A stretch of DNA of 28,778 nucleotides, from contig CAMYMY010000053.1 in NCBI GenBank assembly GCA_947259625.1, forward strand, positions 1 through 28,778. The letters are read 5' to 3'. Made by a program: the position numbers and the translations under genes. Positions within the stretch are counted from its first letter, which is position 1; each line of letters begins with the position of its first letter. This DNA comes from an uncultured Kiloniellales bacterium. Its GTDB lineage: Bacteria > Pseudomonadota > Alphaproteobacteria > Kiloniellales > JAKSDN01. The notes under the pieces are model-generated. The model was not told where the DNA came from. It did no database searches and worked only from the letters and a program-made list of their open reading frames with translations. Of the stretch, positions 16,252-22,881 are shown in pieces.

Positions 16252-17328
16252 GTGCAATCGAGAGCCCTTCACATCGACGCGCGGGGGCTTGCGGCTCGGA
16301 TGGCCCGAGTCCTATGGCTCCACCGCTGGCTCCTGGCGATCATGTTCATCTATTTCGCCGCCGGGTTCGCCGTGCTTGAGTACGTCGACAGGCCGGAGAA
16401 AATGTCTTTTTCTCTCTACTCCGCCATGACGCCCAAGATGACGGGCATCTTCGCGGTCGCCTTCGTGATTCTCTACCCTTTGTGTGTCATGTTGTTCGTG
16501 CGGCCGGCCAACCTGCTGCGATACCTGGCCGCGGACATCTGGACCAACTGGCTGACCCTGGAACGCTTGGCCGGCGGCTGCCTGATACTCTTGCTTCTAC
16601 CCCGGTTCATGTCCCTCTTCACCGTATTCAAGACCCTCATACCGGTCATCAATCCCTACACCTGGGATCCACTACTAGCCGAGTGGGACAGGTTGCTGCA
16701 CGGCGGCATCGATCCCTGGCAGTCGCTACAGCCCATCTTGGGCACCCCCTGGATCAGCAGCGGGATCAATTTCTTCTACCACCTCTGGATATTCGTGCTT
16801 TACGGCATCCTGCTTTGGCAGGCGTTCAGTGTCCGCGATCCGCGGTTGCGCATGCAGTTTCTTCTGACCTTTGTTCTCGTCTGGTCGCTGCTCGGCGGTC
16901 TCATGGCAACGCTGCTGTCCTCTGTCGGTCCGGTCTACTTCGGGCGCGTGACCGGGCTCGAGGATCCCTTCCAGCCGCTTGTCGACTACCTCCAGGCCGC
17001 CAATGAAGTGGCGCCGATCTGGGCGCTGCAGGTCCATGATTGGCTCTGGCGCTCGCATATTCTCGGGGAATACAATTTCGGCACCGGCATTTCGGCCATG
17101 CCGAGCATACACGTGGCCGCGGCCGTGCTTTTCGCCTTGCTCGGCTGGTGCGCCAATCGTCTGCTCGGTGTCGCGCTGACCCTCTTCGCGGTCGTCATCA
17201 TGATCGGTTCGGTCCATCTCGCCTGGCACTACGCGCTGGACGGCTACGTGGCGGCCGTCCTGACCTATGGGCTTTGGCGGGCCGCCGGGTGGCTGGTCGC
17301 GCAAGACCCGGCCTTCGATTCGGGTTGA
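16252..17328 (+). CDS. PAP2-superfamily membrane phosphatase/transferase (PAP2_3, IPC-synthase-like)
   Basis: A 358-residue protein with a GTG start preceded by GGGAG ten bases upstream. It has about six to eight helices. The phosphatase motifs are GTGISAMPSIHVAAA (277-291), with the catalytic-type His287, and HLAWHYALDGY (322-332), with His326 and Asp330. SVGPVYFGRVTG (224-235) resembles the loop before the active site in Aur1/inositol-phosphorylceramide-synthase-like proteins. Such proteins either dephosphorylate polyprenyl diphosphate or lipid phosphates, or swap phospho-head groups. Next to a GT-C enzyme, recycling of the lipid carrier or transfer of a head group are both plausible. The superfamily is secure, the reaction is not. 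Confidence 0.8.
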   Translation: MQSRALHIDARGLAARMARVLWLHRWLLAIMFIYFAAGFAVLEYVDRPEKMSFSLYSAMTPKMTGIFAVAFVILYPLCVMLFVRPANLLRYLAADIWTNWLTLERLAGGCLILLLLPRFMSLFTVFKTLIPVINPYTWDPLLAEWDRLLHGGIDPWQSLQPILGTPWISSGINFFYHLWIFVLYGILLWQAFSVRDPRLRMQFLLTFVLVWSLLGGLMATLLSSVGPVYFGRVTGLEDPFQPLVDYLQAANEVAPIWALQVHDWLWRSHILGEYNFGTGISAMPSIHVAAAVLFALLGWCANRLLGVALTLFAVVIMIGSVHLAWHYALDGYVAAVLTYGLWRAAGWLVAQDPAFDSG

Positions 17329-17418
17329 CCCGCGGCTCAGCCGCCGGCCATCTTGTGAAAAACCCTGGCTGAGCGAATCCCAAACCGCTAGCCTTGCCAT
17401 TTGCATGGCACAGGTCAC

Positions 17419-18879
17419 ATGAGTGAGTCGCAAAGTCTCCCAGAACTCTGCCGGTTCGGCGCCCTCGAGGTCGTCGACCTCTTGGCGCGCGGCGAGGTGA
17501 GTCCGCTGGAGCTGGTCGAGGCGGCGGCCCGGCGCATTGAGACGACCGACGGGGCGATCAACGCGCTGCCGACGCTCTGCCTGGAGCGGGCGCGCGAGCA
17601 TGCCCGGCGGATCATGGCCGAAGGGCCCAAGGTCGAGCGGCCAGCGCCCTGGCTCGGCGGTCTGCCGGTCGCGATCAAGGACCTGGAGGACGTGGCCGGG
17701 GTGCGCACGACCTACGGCTCGCCGATCTATGCCGAGCATGTTCCGGCGCGCTCCGACATTCTGGTCGAGCGGCTCGAGTCGAGGGGCGCTATCGTGGTCG
17801 GCAAGTCGAACACGCCCGAGTTCGGCGCCGGCGCCTCCACCTTCAACGAGGTGTTCGGCAAGACCCGCAACCCCTGGAACCTGGACAAGTCGGTGGCGGG
17901 GTCCTCCGGCGGCTCGGCCGCGGCGGTCGCTGCCGGGCAGGTCTGGCTGGCCAGCGGCTCGGATCTGGGCGGCAGCTTGAGGACGCCGGCCGGTTTCAAT
18001 GCCGTGGTCGGCCTCAGGCCGAGCCCCGGCCGGGTCGCCCGAGGTCCGGCGCCCCTGCCCTTTTCAACTCTTTCCGTGGCCGGTCCGATCGCCCGGAACG
18101 CCGCGGACGCGGCGCTCTTCCTCGACGCCATGTCCGGCCAGCACCCCGAAGATCCGTTGTCTCTGCCGGTGCCCGCCGCGTCCTTCCTGGAGGCGGCCCG
18201 TGCGCCGCAGAGGCCGGCCAGGATCGCCTATTCTCCCGACCTGGGGCTGTTCCCGGTCGAGCGGGAGGTCGCCGGGATCTGCCTGCAGGCGGCCGAGCGC
18301 TTCGCCGCGATGGGCGTCGTGGTCGAGGAGGCCTGCCCGGACCTGTCCGACGCCGTGCCCGTGTTCCAGACCCTGCGGGCGGCGCTCTACGCCGCCGAGA
18401 TGGCGCCGTTGCTGGAAGGCCACCGTGCGCTCTTGAAGCCCGAGGTGATCTGGAACACGGAGAAGGGGCTGGCGCTCAGCGCTGCGGAGATCGGCCGGGC
18501 CGAGCTGGCGCGTGCCGCCCTCTACCGGCGCGTCTCAGCCTTCTTCGAGACCTACGACTTGCTGCTGTGCCCGACCGCCATCGTGGCGCCCTTCGATGTC
18601 GACGTCCGCTACGTGGAGGAGGTCGAGGGCCACAGGTTCGACAATTATGTGGAGTGGATAGGGATCACCTTCGTGATCACGCTGACAGCCTGCCCGGCGC
18701 TGTCGGTGCCGGCCGGCTTCACCGCAGAGGGGCTGCCGGTCGGCCTGCAGATCGTCGGGCCGCCGCGCGGCGAAGCGCGGGCCCTGGCCGCCGCCGCGCT
18801 GCTGGAGCAGGCGACCGGCATCGCGGAGGCCCTGCCGATCGATCCGCGGCCGGCGGGCCACGGCGCCGCGGCGTCCTGA
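17419..18879 (+). CDS. Amidase signature family hydrolase
   Basis: A 486-residue protein. All catalytic parts of the amidase signature are visible: Lys87 in GLPVAIKDLEDVAG, the cis-Ser region VAGSSGGSAAAVA (159-171), and the nucleophile Ser186 in SDLGGSLRTP. The C-terminal part has LSVPAGFTAEGLPVGLQIVGP, also typical. The family hydrolyses carboxamides to acid plus ammonia; the size and the lack of Gat partner genes suggest a stand-alone amidase rather than GatA. The ATG at 17419 is preferred over a TTG six codons upstream. The next gene, an exporter, starts four bases after the stop, so the two are likely co-transcribed. Substrate unknown. Its GC content is clearly higher than in the glycan genes to the left. 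Confidence 0.9.
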   Translation: MSESQSLPELCRFGALEVVDLLARGEVSPLELVEAAARRIETTDGAINALPTLCLERAREHARRIMAEGPKVERPAPWLGGLPVAIKDLEDVAGVRTTYGSPIYAEHVPARSDILVERLESRGAIVVGKSNTPEFGAGASTFNEVFGKTRNPWNLDKSVAGSSGGSAAAVAAGQVWLASGSDLGGSLRTPAGFNAVVGLRPSPGRVARGPAPLPFSTLSVAGPIARNAADAALFLDAMSGQHPEDPLSLPVPAASFLEAARAPQRPARIAYSPDLGLFPVEREVAGICLQAAERFAAMGVVVEEACPDLSDAVPVFQTLRAALYAAEMAPLLEGHRALLKPEVIWNTEKGLALSAAEIGRAELARAALYRRVSAFFETYDLLLCPTAIVAPFDVDVRYVEEVEGHRFDNYVEWIGITFVITLTACPALSVPAGFTAEGLPVGLQIVGPPRGEARALAAAALLEQATGIAEALPIDPRPAGHGAAAS

Positions 18880-18883
18880 AGCC

Positions 18884-19801
18884 ATGACCGGCGCCCTGTC
18901 CGATGGCGGCGCCGAGGCGCCGGTGACGCAGGACGCCAAATACCCGCTCGGCGTCCTCATGGTGCTTGTCGCCGGCGTGTGCCTCAGCTTCGGCGGGCTG
19001 ATCCTGCGCCACGTCGAGTCGGCCGACATCTGGCTGATGGTCTTCTACCGCTCGGTCGCCTTCGCCGGTACCCTGCTCGGGTTTCTCGCCGTCGTCTATC
19101 GGGGCCGGCTGGTCCGGCCGTTTTTGGCGGTCGGCCGGGAGGGCGTGGTCGTGGCGCTCGCCCTGGGCGCGGGCTCGATCTGCTACCTCGTCGCCATCGA
19201 CCTGACGACGGTCGCCAACGTGGTCTTCATCCTGGGGGCGGGACCGCTTCTGACGGCCCTTCTGGGACGGCTGGTGCTGGGCGAGCGGGTCCGGCCGGTG
19301 ACCTGGGTCGCCATGGCGGCGGCGCTTTGCGGCATCGCCCTAATGGTTGCCGAAGGGCTGGGCAGCGGCCGCCTGGCGGGCAATATCGTCGCCTTCGGCG
19401 CGGCCGTCGCCTTTGCCGTCATGGTGGTCGCGATTCGGCGCGCCAAGTCGGTCGACATGGTGCCGGCGAGCTGCCTCGGCGGTCTGGTGGGTGCCGCGGC
19501 CTCGGCCCCGATGGTCGGCAGCTTAGGCATTTCGGGCCACGACCTCGGCTTGGCAGTGCTGTTGGGCAGCGCTCAGCTGGGCGCCGGGTTCCTGTTGATC
19601 ACGCTGGGCACGCGCCGGGTACCGGCCGCCGAGGTTCCACTGCTCGCCCTGACCGAGGTCGTCCTGGCGCCGACCTGGGTTTGGCTCTGGGTGAGCGAGG
19701 TGCCAGGCCGCTTGACCCTTTTGGGCGGCGCGGTCGTCCTGGCGGCTGTGCTCGGTCAGGCGATCATCCGCCTGCGCCGCGGACGGCGCCTTGTCGGGTA
19801 A
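18884..19801 (+). CDS. EamA/DMT-family transporter
   Basis: A 305-residue protein with ten predicted helices in two similar halves of five. The first half begins YPLGVLMVLVAGVCLSFGGL and ends near GVVLA-like helix AMAAALCGIALMVAEG; the second begins GNIVAFGAAVAFAVMVVAI and ends LTLLGGAVVLAAVLGQAII. The PLLALTEVVLAPTWVWLWVSE block is typical of the second EamA domain. Such proteins usually export amino acids or other small metabolites across the inner membrane. It is four bases from the amidase gene, which suggests export of, or protection from, something linked to amide metabolism; this is inference. Confidence 0.85.
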   Translation: MTGALSDGGAEAPVTQDAKYPLGVLMVLVAGVCLSFGGLILRHVESADIWLMVFYRSVAFAGTLLGFLAVVYRGRLVRPFLAVGREGVVVALALGAGSICYLVAIDLTTVANVVFILGAGPLLTALLGRLVLGERVRPVTWVAMAAALCGIALMVAEGLGSGRLAGNIVAFGAAVAFAVMVVAIRRAKSVDMVPASCLGGLVGAAASAPMVGSLGISGHDLGLAVLLGSAQLGAGFLLITLGTRRVPAAEVPLLALTEVVLAPTWVWLWVSEVPGRLTLLGGAVVLAAVLGQAIIRLRRGRRLVG

Positions 19802-19953
19802 AGGACGGGGCCTTGCCTTCGAAGCGGTGGCAAACTTCGAGCAACCGTCCGCCACAAGGTTGTCGCGGCGCGGGGAAGTTCATATTTCTTTTTCGTATGA
19901 TGGGAAAGATACCGGGCAATCACCGCAGCTTTCCCCGAAGGAGATACGGTCGA

Positions 19954-20586
19954 ATGGAATCACGAATTGCCGAGACTTGGCTGTCTTCGGCCGGGAAGTC
20001 CCTGGCCGTGGTGCTGGTCGCCGTCTGTTTCACGCTCTCGGACCTGGCGCCTGCGGCCGCCGACCCGCCGCCCTGGGCGCCGGCCCATGGTTGGCGCGCC
20101 AAGCAAAAGCATAAGCAGAAGCACAAGTACAAGAACCGGGCCTACTACGACGACCGGGTCTACACCGCTCCCTTCGATCTCGACCGTGGCGTGTGCAACA
20201 GGCAGGTCCTGGGGGGATTGCTCGGCGGGGCGACCGGTGCGCTGATCGGCTCGCGGCTCGCCAAGGGCGACGACCGGGCGGCCGCGATCATCGGCGGCAC
20301 GATTATCGGTCTCATCGTTGGCGGCCGCATCGGCCGGTCCATGGACGAGGTCGACCAGAATTGCGTCGGCCAGACCCTGGAGCACGCGCCGGACGGCGAG
20401 ACCATCTACTGGAACAACCAGCGCGCCGACACGCAGTACCAGGTGACGCCGGTCAAGACCTATCAGGTGAACGACGGACGATACTGCCGCGAATATCAGA
20501 CGACGTCGGTCATCGGCGGTCGGGCCCAGCAGACCTACGGCACCGCCTGCCGCCAGCCCGACGGCTCCTGGGAGCTGATCAGCTAG
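19954..20586 (+). CDS. Glycine-zipper surface antigen-like protein (COG4520/17-kDa antigen type)
   Basis: A 210-residue protein; the ATG at 19954 is preceded by AAGGAG. The order is: a signal peptide (hydrophobic 17-30, cleavage probably after APAAA near 36); a Lys/His-rich tract KQKHKQKHKYKNR (50-62); a glycine zipper with two halves, GGLLGGATGALIGS (87-100) and IIGGTIIGLIVGGRIG (112-127); and a C-terminal domain with GRYCREYQTT and YGTACRQPDGSW. The last two blocks are the signature of RT0821/Lpp0805-like outer-membrane-associated proteins. No lipobox Cys is seen at the cleavage site, so it is probably not a lipoprotein. The exact role is unknown; such proteins help envelope integrity. Confidence 0.8.
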   Translation: MESRIAETWLSSAGKSLAVVLVAVCFTLSDLAPAAADPPPWAPAHGWRAKQKHKQKHKYKNRAYYDDRVYTAPFDLDRGVCNRQVLGGLLGGATGALIGSRLAKGDDRAAAIIGGTIIGLIVGGRIGRSMDEVDQNCVGQTLEHAPDGETIYWNNQRADTQYQVTPVKTYQVNDGRYCREYQTTSVIGGRAQQTYGTACRQPDGSWELIS

Positions 20587-20601
20587 ACGGTCCGGCGCTA
20601 C

Positions 20602-20629
20602 CCGACCGGCCCGAGTGGGGGCCGGTCGG
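20602..20629. terminator. Hairpin between convergent genes, probable two-way terminator
   Basis: An 11-bp GC-rich stem, CCGACCGGCCC paired with GGGCCGGTCGG-type sequence (allowing the inner GG/CC pairs), has a six-base loop GAGTGG. It lies 16 bases after the surface-antigen stop and 44 bases past the stop of the convergent gene. The tails are not T-rich. Confidence 0.5.
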
Positions 20630-20672
20630 TCTTCGGCTGCCGTCTCCGCGGCGGGCAGGGCTTCGGTGCTCG

Positions 20673-21275
20673 TCACACGGCCTTGTCGTTCTTGTGGCCG
20701 GCCAGCGCCCTGGCGTAGCGCGGCATGACCTCGGGCATGACGGTTTCGCCAGGTCCAGGCCGCTCCACCCCGAAGACCGTCTGGGGAAAGTCGAGCGGCT
20801 CTTGGATCGACCAGATGCGATCGTGTCGGTCGGGCGGCAGGATCTCCGCAGGATCCCCGACCGCGATCCAGTTGAGCGGGACCACCGTATCCGGCGGCAA
20901 GAGCGTCTTGAGATGGACAATTCCGTTGACCCGGACCTCCGAGCGGGCGCCGATCCGCGCCCCGTTGAAAATCGTCGCTCCGGTCGCGAGAAAGGCGTTG
21001 TCCTCGATGGAACAGCCGGAGAGATAGGCCCGTGGACCCACCAGGACGTTGTCGCCGATCGCAACCGGGTTCCTTCGGGTGCCGCGGATCACCGCCGTGT
21101 CCATGATCACGCAGTTTGCGCCGATGACGATCGGACCGCTCTCGGCGGTCAGCACCGCGCCGAAGCCGATCGAGGTATTGGCGCCGACCGTGATGTCGCC
21201 GCAGATCACCGCGTTGGGCGCTACGCGCGCCGTCGCATCGATTTTCGGGACCGCGCCATTGTGCTCCAACATCAT
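20673..21275 (-). CDS. Left-handed beta-helix protein of the gamma-carbonic-anhydrase type, lacking the zinc histidines
   Basis: Starting at the ATG at 21275 (AGGAGAAAGGA upstream) the product has 200 residues. The middle is a chain of hexapeptide turns: PNAVICGDITVGANTSIG, IVIGANCVIMDTAVIRG, VAIGDNVLVGPRAYLSGC and SIEDNAFLATGATIFNGA. The layout matches gamma-class carbonic anhydrases (PaaY/CaiE/YrdA-like). However, the three zinc-ligand positions, normally His in avvH, vGH and lHGC, read Arg (AVIR), Pro (VGPRA) and Ser (LSGC). Carbonic anhydrase activity is therefore unlikely; a structural or acyl-binding role is possible. An extra C-terminal region of about 60 residues (WIAVGDPAEILPPD onward) is present. 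The gene is divergent from hspQ. Confidence 0.78.
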   Translation of the reverse strand: MMLEHNGAVPKIDATARVAPNAVICGDITVGANTSIGFGAVLTAESGPIVIGANCVIMDTAVIRGTRRNPVAIGDNVLVGPRAYLSGCSIEDNAFLATGATIFNGARIGARSEVRVNGIVHLKTLLPPDTVVPLNWIAVGDPAEILPPDRHDRIWSIQEPLDFPQTVFGVERPGPGETVMPEVMPRYARALAGHKNDKAV

Positions 21276-21433
21276 GCGGGCCGTCCTTTCTCCTGGGTCT
21301 CGATTCCCCGCCATCCTGCCGCGCGGCGGCGGCCCTGGCCAGTGCCGGTGGCAAGTTGTCCCCTTGACCGGGACGAGGCCGGATCGTTAGGCTCCGCGCT
21401 CGAGCGGCGCTGCCGCGCGAGGAGGTCCCTGCC

Positions 21434-21725
21434 ATGAAAACAGCCCGCGCCAGGTTCCAGGTCGGCCAGCCCGTGCACCACAAGCTGTTCGACTACCGTG
21501 GTGTCATCGTCGACGTCGACGCGACCTTTCAGGGCAGCGAAGATTGGTACCAAGCGATGGCGCGCACGCGGCCGCCCAAGGACAGGCCCTGGTACCATGT
21601 GCTGGTGCACAACGCCGAGCACATGACCTATGTGACCGAACGAAATCTGGCGCCATCCGGCGCTGGGCGAGTTCTTCGAGGGGCTGCGCGGCGGGCTCTA
21701 CGTGCGCCAGACCGCGGCCCATTGA
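21434..21725 (+). pseudogene. hspQ: hspQ-like heat-shock/hemimethylated-DNA-binding protein gene with an internal deletion
   Basis: The ATG at 21434 has AGGAGG upstream. The first 73 residues fit HspQ/YccV well: FQVGQPVHHKLFDYRGVIVDVD, WYQAM, RPPKDRPWYHVLVHN and TYVTERNLA. After NLA the frame runs on as unrelated Arg/Pro-rich sequence to 21787. In another frame, starting at 21654, HPALGEFFEGLRGGLYV is found, which is the expected family end, with a stop at 21723-21725. Family members have about nine residues (of the kind PDxSGEPVR) between these two parts; here only one base separates them, so about 26 bases seem to be missing. HspQ takes part in the heat-shock response and turnover of proteins by Lon in enterobacteria; here the product is probably non-functional or altered. 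Confidence 0.75.
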
Positions 21726-21884
21726 CGCCTCCGCCGGGACCGCCCGGCCGTCCCCCCGCGGCAAGAAATCCTTTCCAATCGGTTTAACCGGCGCATGTTT
21801 TTTTTGCATGGCGTCTCTGTAATTTCCGCAATGGCGCAAGACGCAGAAGTGGATTATTTGCGCAGGTAACTCGTTCAACCCAGC

Positions 21885-21898
21885 GCGAACCGGTTCGC
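21885..21898. other. 14-bp perfect palindrome upstream of the DUF1127 gene
   Basis: GCGAACCGGTTCGC is a perfect palindrome about 50 bases before the DUF1127 reading frame. It could be an operator or a 5'-leader hairpin; no regulator is known from the window. Confidence 0.5.
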
Positions 21899-21935
21899 TC
21901 AGCACGGGGTCCGGTTCAGGTAGAGGAAAAGGGCC

Positions 21936-22148
21936 AAGGCCAACGTTACCTATGAAACCTCCGGGCATGCCCCGGGACAGGCGGCCGGGTCGGCCCTGCG
22001 CCGGATCGTGACCGCCTTCGGGACCGGCATGGCCGGTCTCTTCGAGGACATTGCCGCGGCACGCCGCGAGCTGCGCGTGCGTCGGGCGACCCGCGGCCTG
22101 AGCCGCCATCTGCTTCGGGACGTGGGGCTCGATCGCAGCGCCTGCTGA
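21936..22148 (+). CDS. DUF1127 small protein, start codon unclear
   Basis: A frame ending at the TGA at 22146 encodes LRVRRATRGLSRHLLRDVGLDRSAC at its end (in two pieces: LRVRRATRGLSRH and LLRDVGLDRSAC), the hallmark of alphaproteobacterial DUF1127 proteins (L..D..LLRDiGl.R). Upstream the frame reads ANVTYETSGHAPGQAA, like the usual N-terminus of the family. Where the start is expected, seven to ten bases after AGAGGA, the codon is AAG (21936-21938), not ATG. The first usable in-frame starts are GTG at 22008 (46 codons) and ATG at 22029, both without a clear ribosome site. DUF1127 proteins are small, Arg-rich and linked to RNA-related or phosphate/carbon regulation in a few species. A strong terminator follows. 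Confidence 0.6.
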   Translation, partial: KANVTYETSGHAPGQAAGSALRRIVTAFGTGMAGLFEDIAAARRELRVRRATRGLSRHLLRDVGLDRSAC

Positions 22149-22173
22149 GCACGATCCCCTCGCATCGAGACGT

Positions 22174-22207
22174 CGGGGCGGACCTTTCGGTCCGCCCCGT
22201 TTCGTTT
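22174..22207 (+). terminator. Rho-independent terminator after the DUF1127 gene
   Basis: CGGGGCGGACC, loop TTTC, GGTCCGCCCCG form an 11-bp perfect stem followed by TTTCGTTT. It starts 26 bases after the DUF1127 stop and precedes the DinB-family gene. Confidence 0.9.
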
Positions 22208-22326
22208 GGACGGACAGGTGGCCCCCGCCGGGTTCGGGTTCGTGAGCGCCCGAGGTGTTCTTGCGTGCGGCGACCTCTGGTTCCGTTTATCCTCGGCGGA
22301 GATCGAACGACCGGGGAGGCGCCATC

Positions 22327-22827
22327 ATGCTGCACGATCATTTCCGGACCCTGGCCCGCTTCAACGCCTGGGCCAACACCCAAATCTACGATGCCGTCGG
22401 CGCCCTGCCCGAGGGCGAGTACGAAAAGTCGCGCCCGGCCGCCTATTTCGGCTCGATCCACGGCAGCTTGAACCACCTGCTCGTGGTCGACCGCCTGTGG
22501 TTCGGCCGGGTCGAGGGCGTGGATCGCGGGATCACCAGTCTCGATCAGATCCTCCACAACGGCTTTGACGAACTGCGTCGGGCGCGCGAGGCGGAGGACA
22601 CGCGCATCATTGCGCTGGTCGACGGCTTGGAAGAAGCCGCGTTGGGCGCCGATCTATCATATAGCTCCCTGGCGGGGGGCCCCTATGCCATGCCGTTTCG
22701 GATAGTGCTAGCCGCCGTCTTCAACCACCAGACCCACCACCGCGGTCAGGTCCACGCGCTCGTCAAGGAGGCGGGCGCCGAGCCGCCGGCCCTCGACATC
22801 CCCGTCTACTGGCTCGCGGGCCGATAG
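22327..22827 (+). CDS. DinB-family protein
   Basis: A 166-residue protein with the ATG at 22327 and a GGGGAGG upstream. DinB/YfiT proteins are four-helix bundles with a metal site of three His. Here these are His in SIHGSLNHLLVVDRLWF (about residue 50) and two in FNHQTHHRGQVHAL near residue 140, and the opening HDHFRTLARFNAWANTQIYDAV is typical. The family includes thiol-dependent transferases and proteins without known function; the name derives from a damage-induced Bacillus gene and does not mean DNA polymerase IV. It has its own leader after the terminator. The enzyme reaction is not known. Confidence 0.88.
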   Translation: MLHDHFRTLARFNAWANTQIYDAVGALPEGEYEKSRPAAYFGSIHGSLNHLLVVDRLWFGRVEGVDRGITSLDQILHNGFDELRRAREAEDTRIIALVDGLEEAALGADLSYSSLAGGPYAMPFRIVLAAVFNHQTHHRGQVHALVKEAGAEPPALDIPVYWLAGR

Positions 22828-22840
22828 GCGACCCTGGACA

Positions 22841-22881
22841 CCTGAGCGGCCGGCCCAGGTCGGGCCTCGCCCCGGCTCAGG
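22841..22881. terminator. Possible hairpin terminator between convergent genes
   Basis: CCTGAGC (22841-22847) pairs with GCTCAGG (22875-22881), and an inner GGCCC/GGGCC can stack inside. It lies between the DinB gene and the end of the quinone oxidoreductase gene. There is no T-tract, so support is weak. Confidence 0.3.

Noticed and set aside
17335..17374. Inverted repeat GCTCAGCC ... GGCTGAGC after the PAP2 gene
   Set aside because: The loop is 24 bases, there is no T-tract, and an 8-bp match is common in GC-rich DNA.
20673..21275. Calling the beta-helix protein a carbonic anhydrase
   Set aside because: The zinc histidines are replaced, so the name would mislead.
19960..21483. Minus-strand open frame of over 500 codons across the surface antigen and beta-helix genes
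   Set aside because: It is Arg/Gly-rich with no domain, and lies antisense to well-supported genes; high GC makes such frames common.
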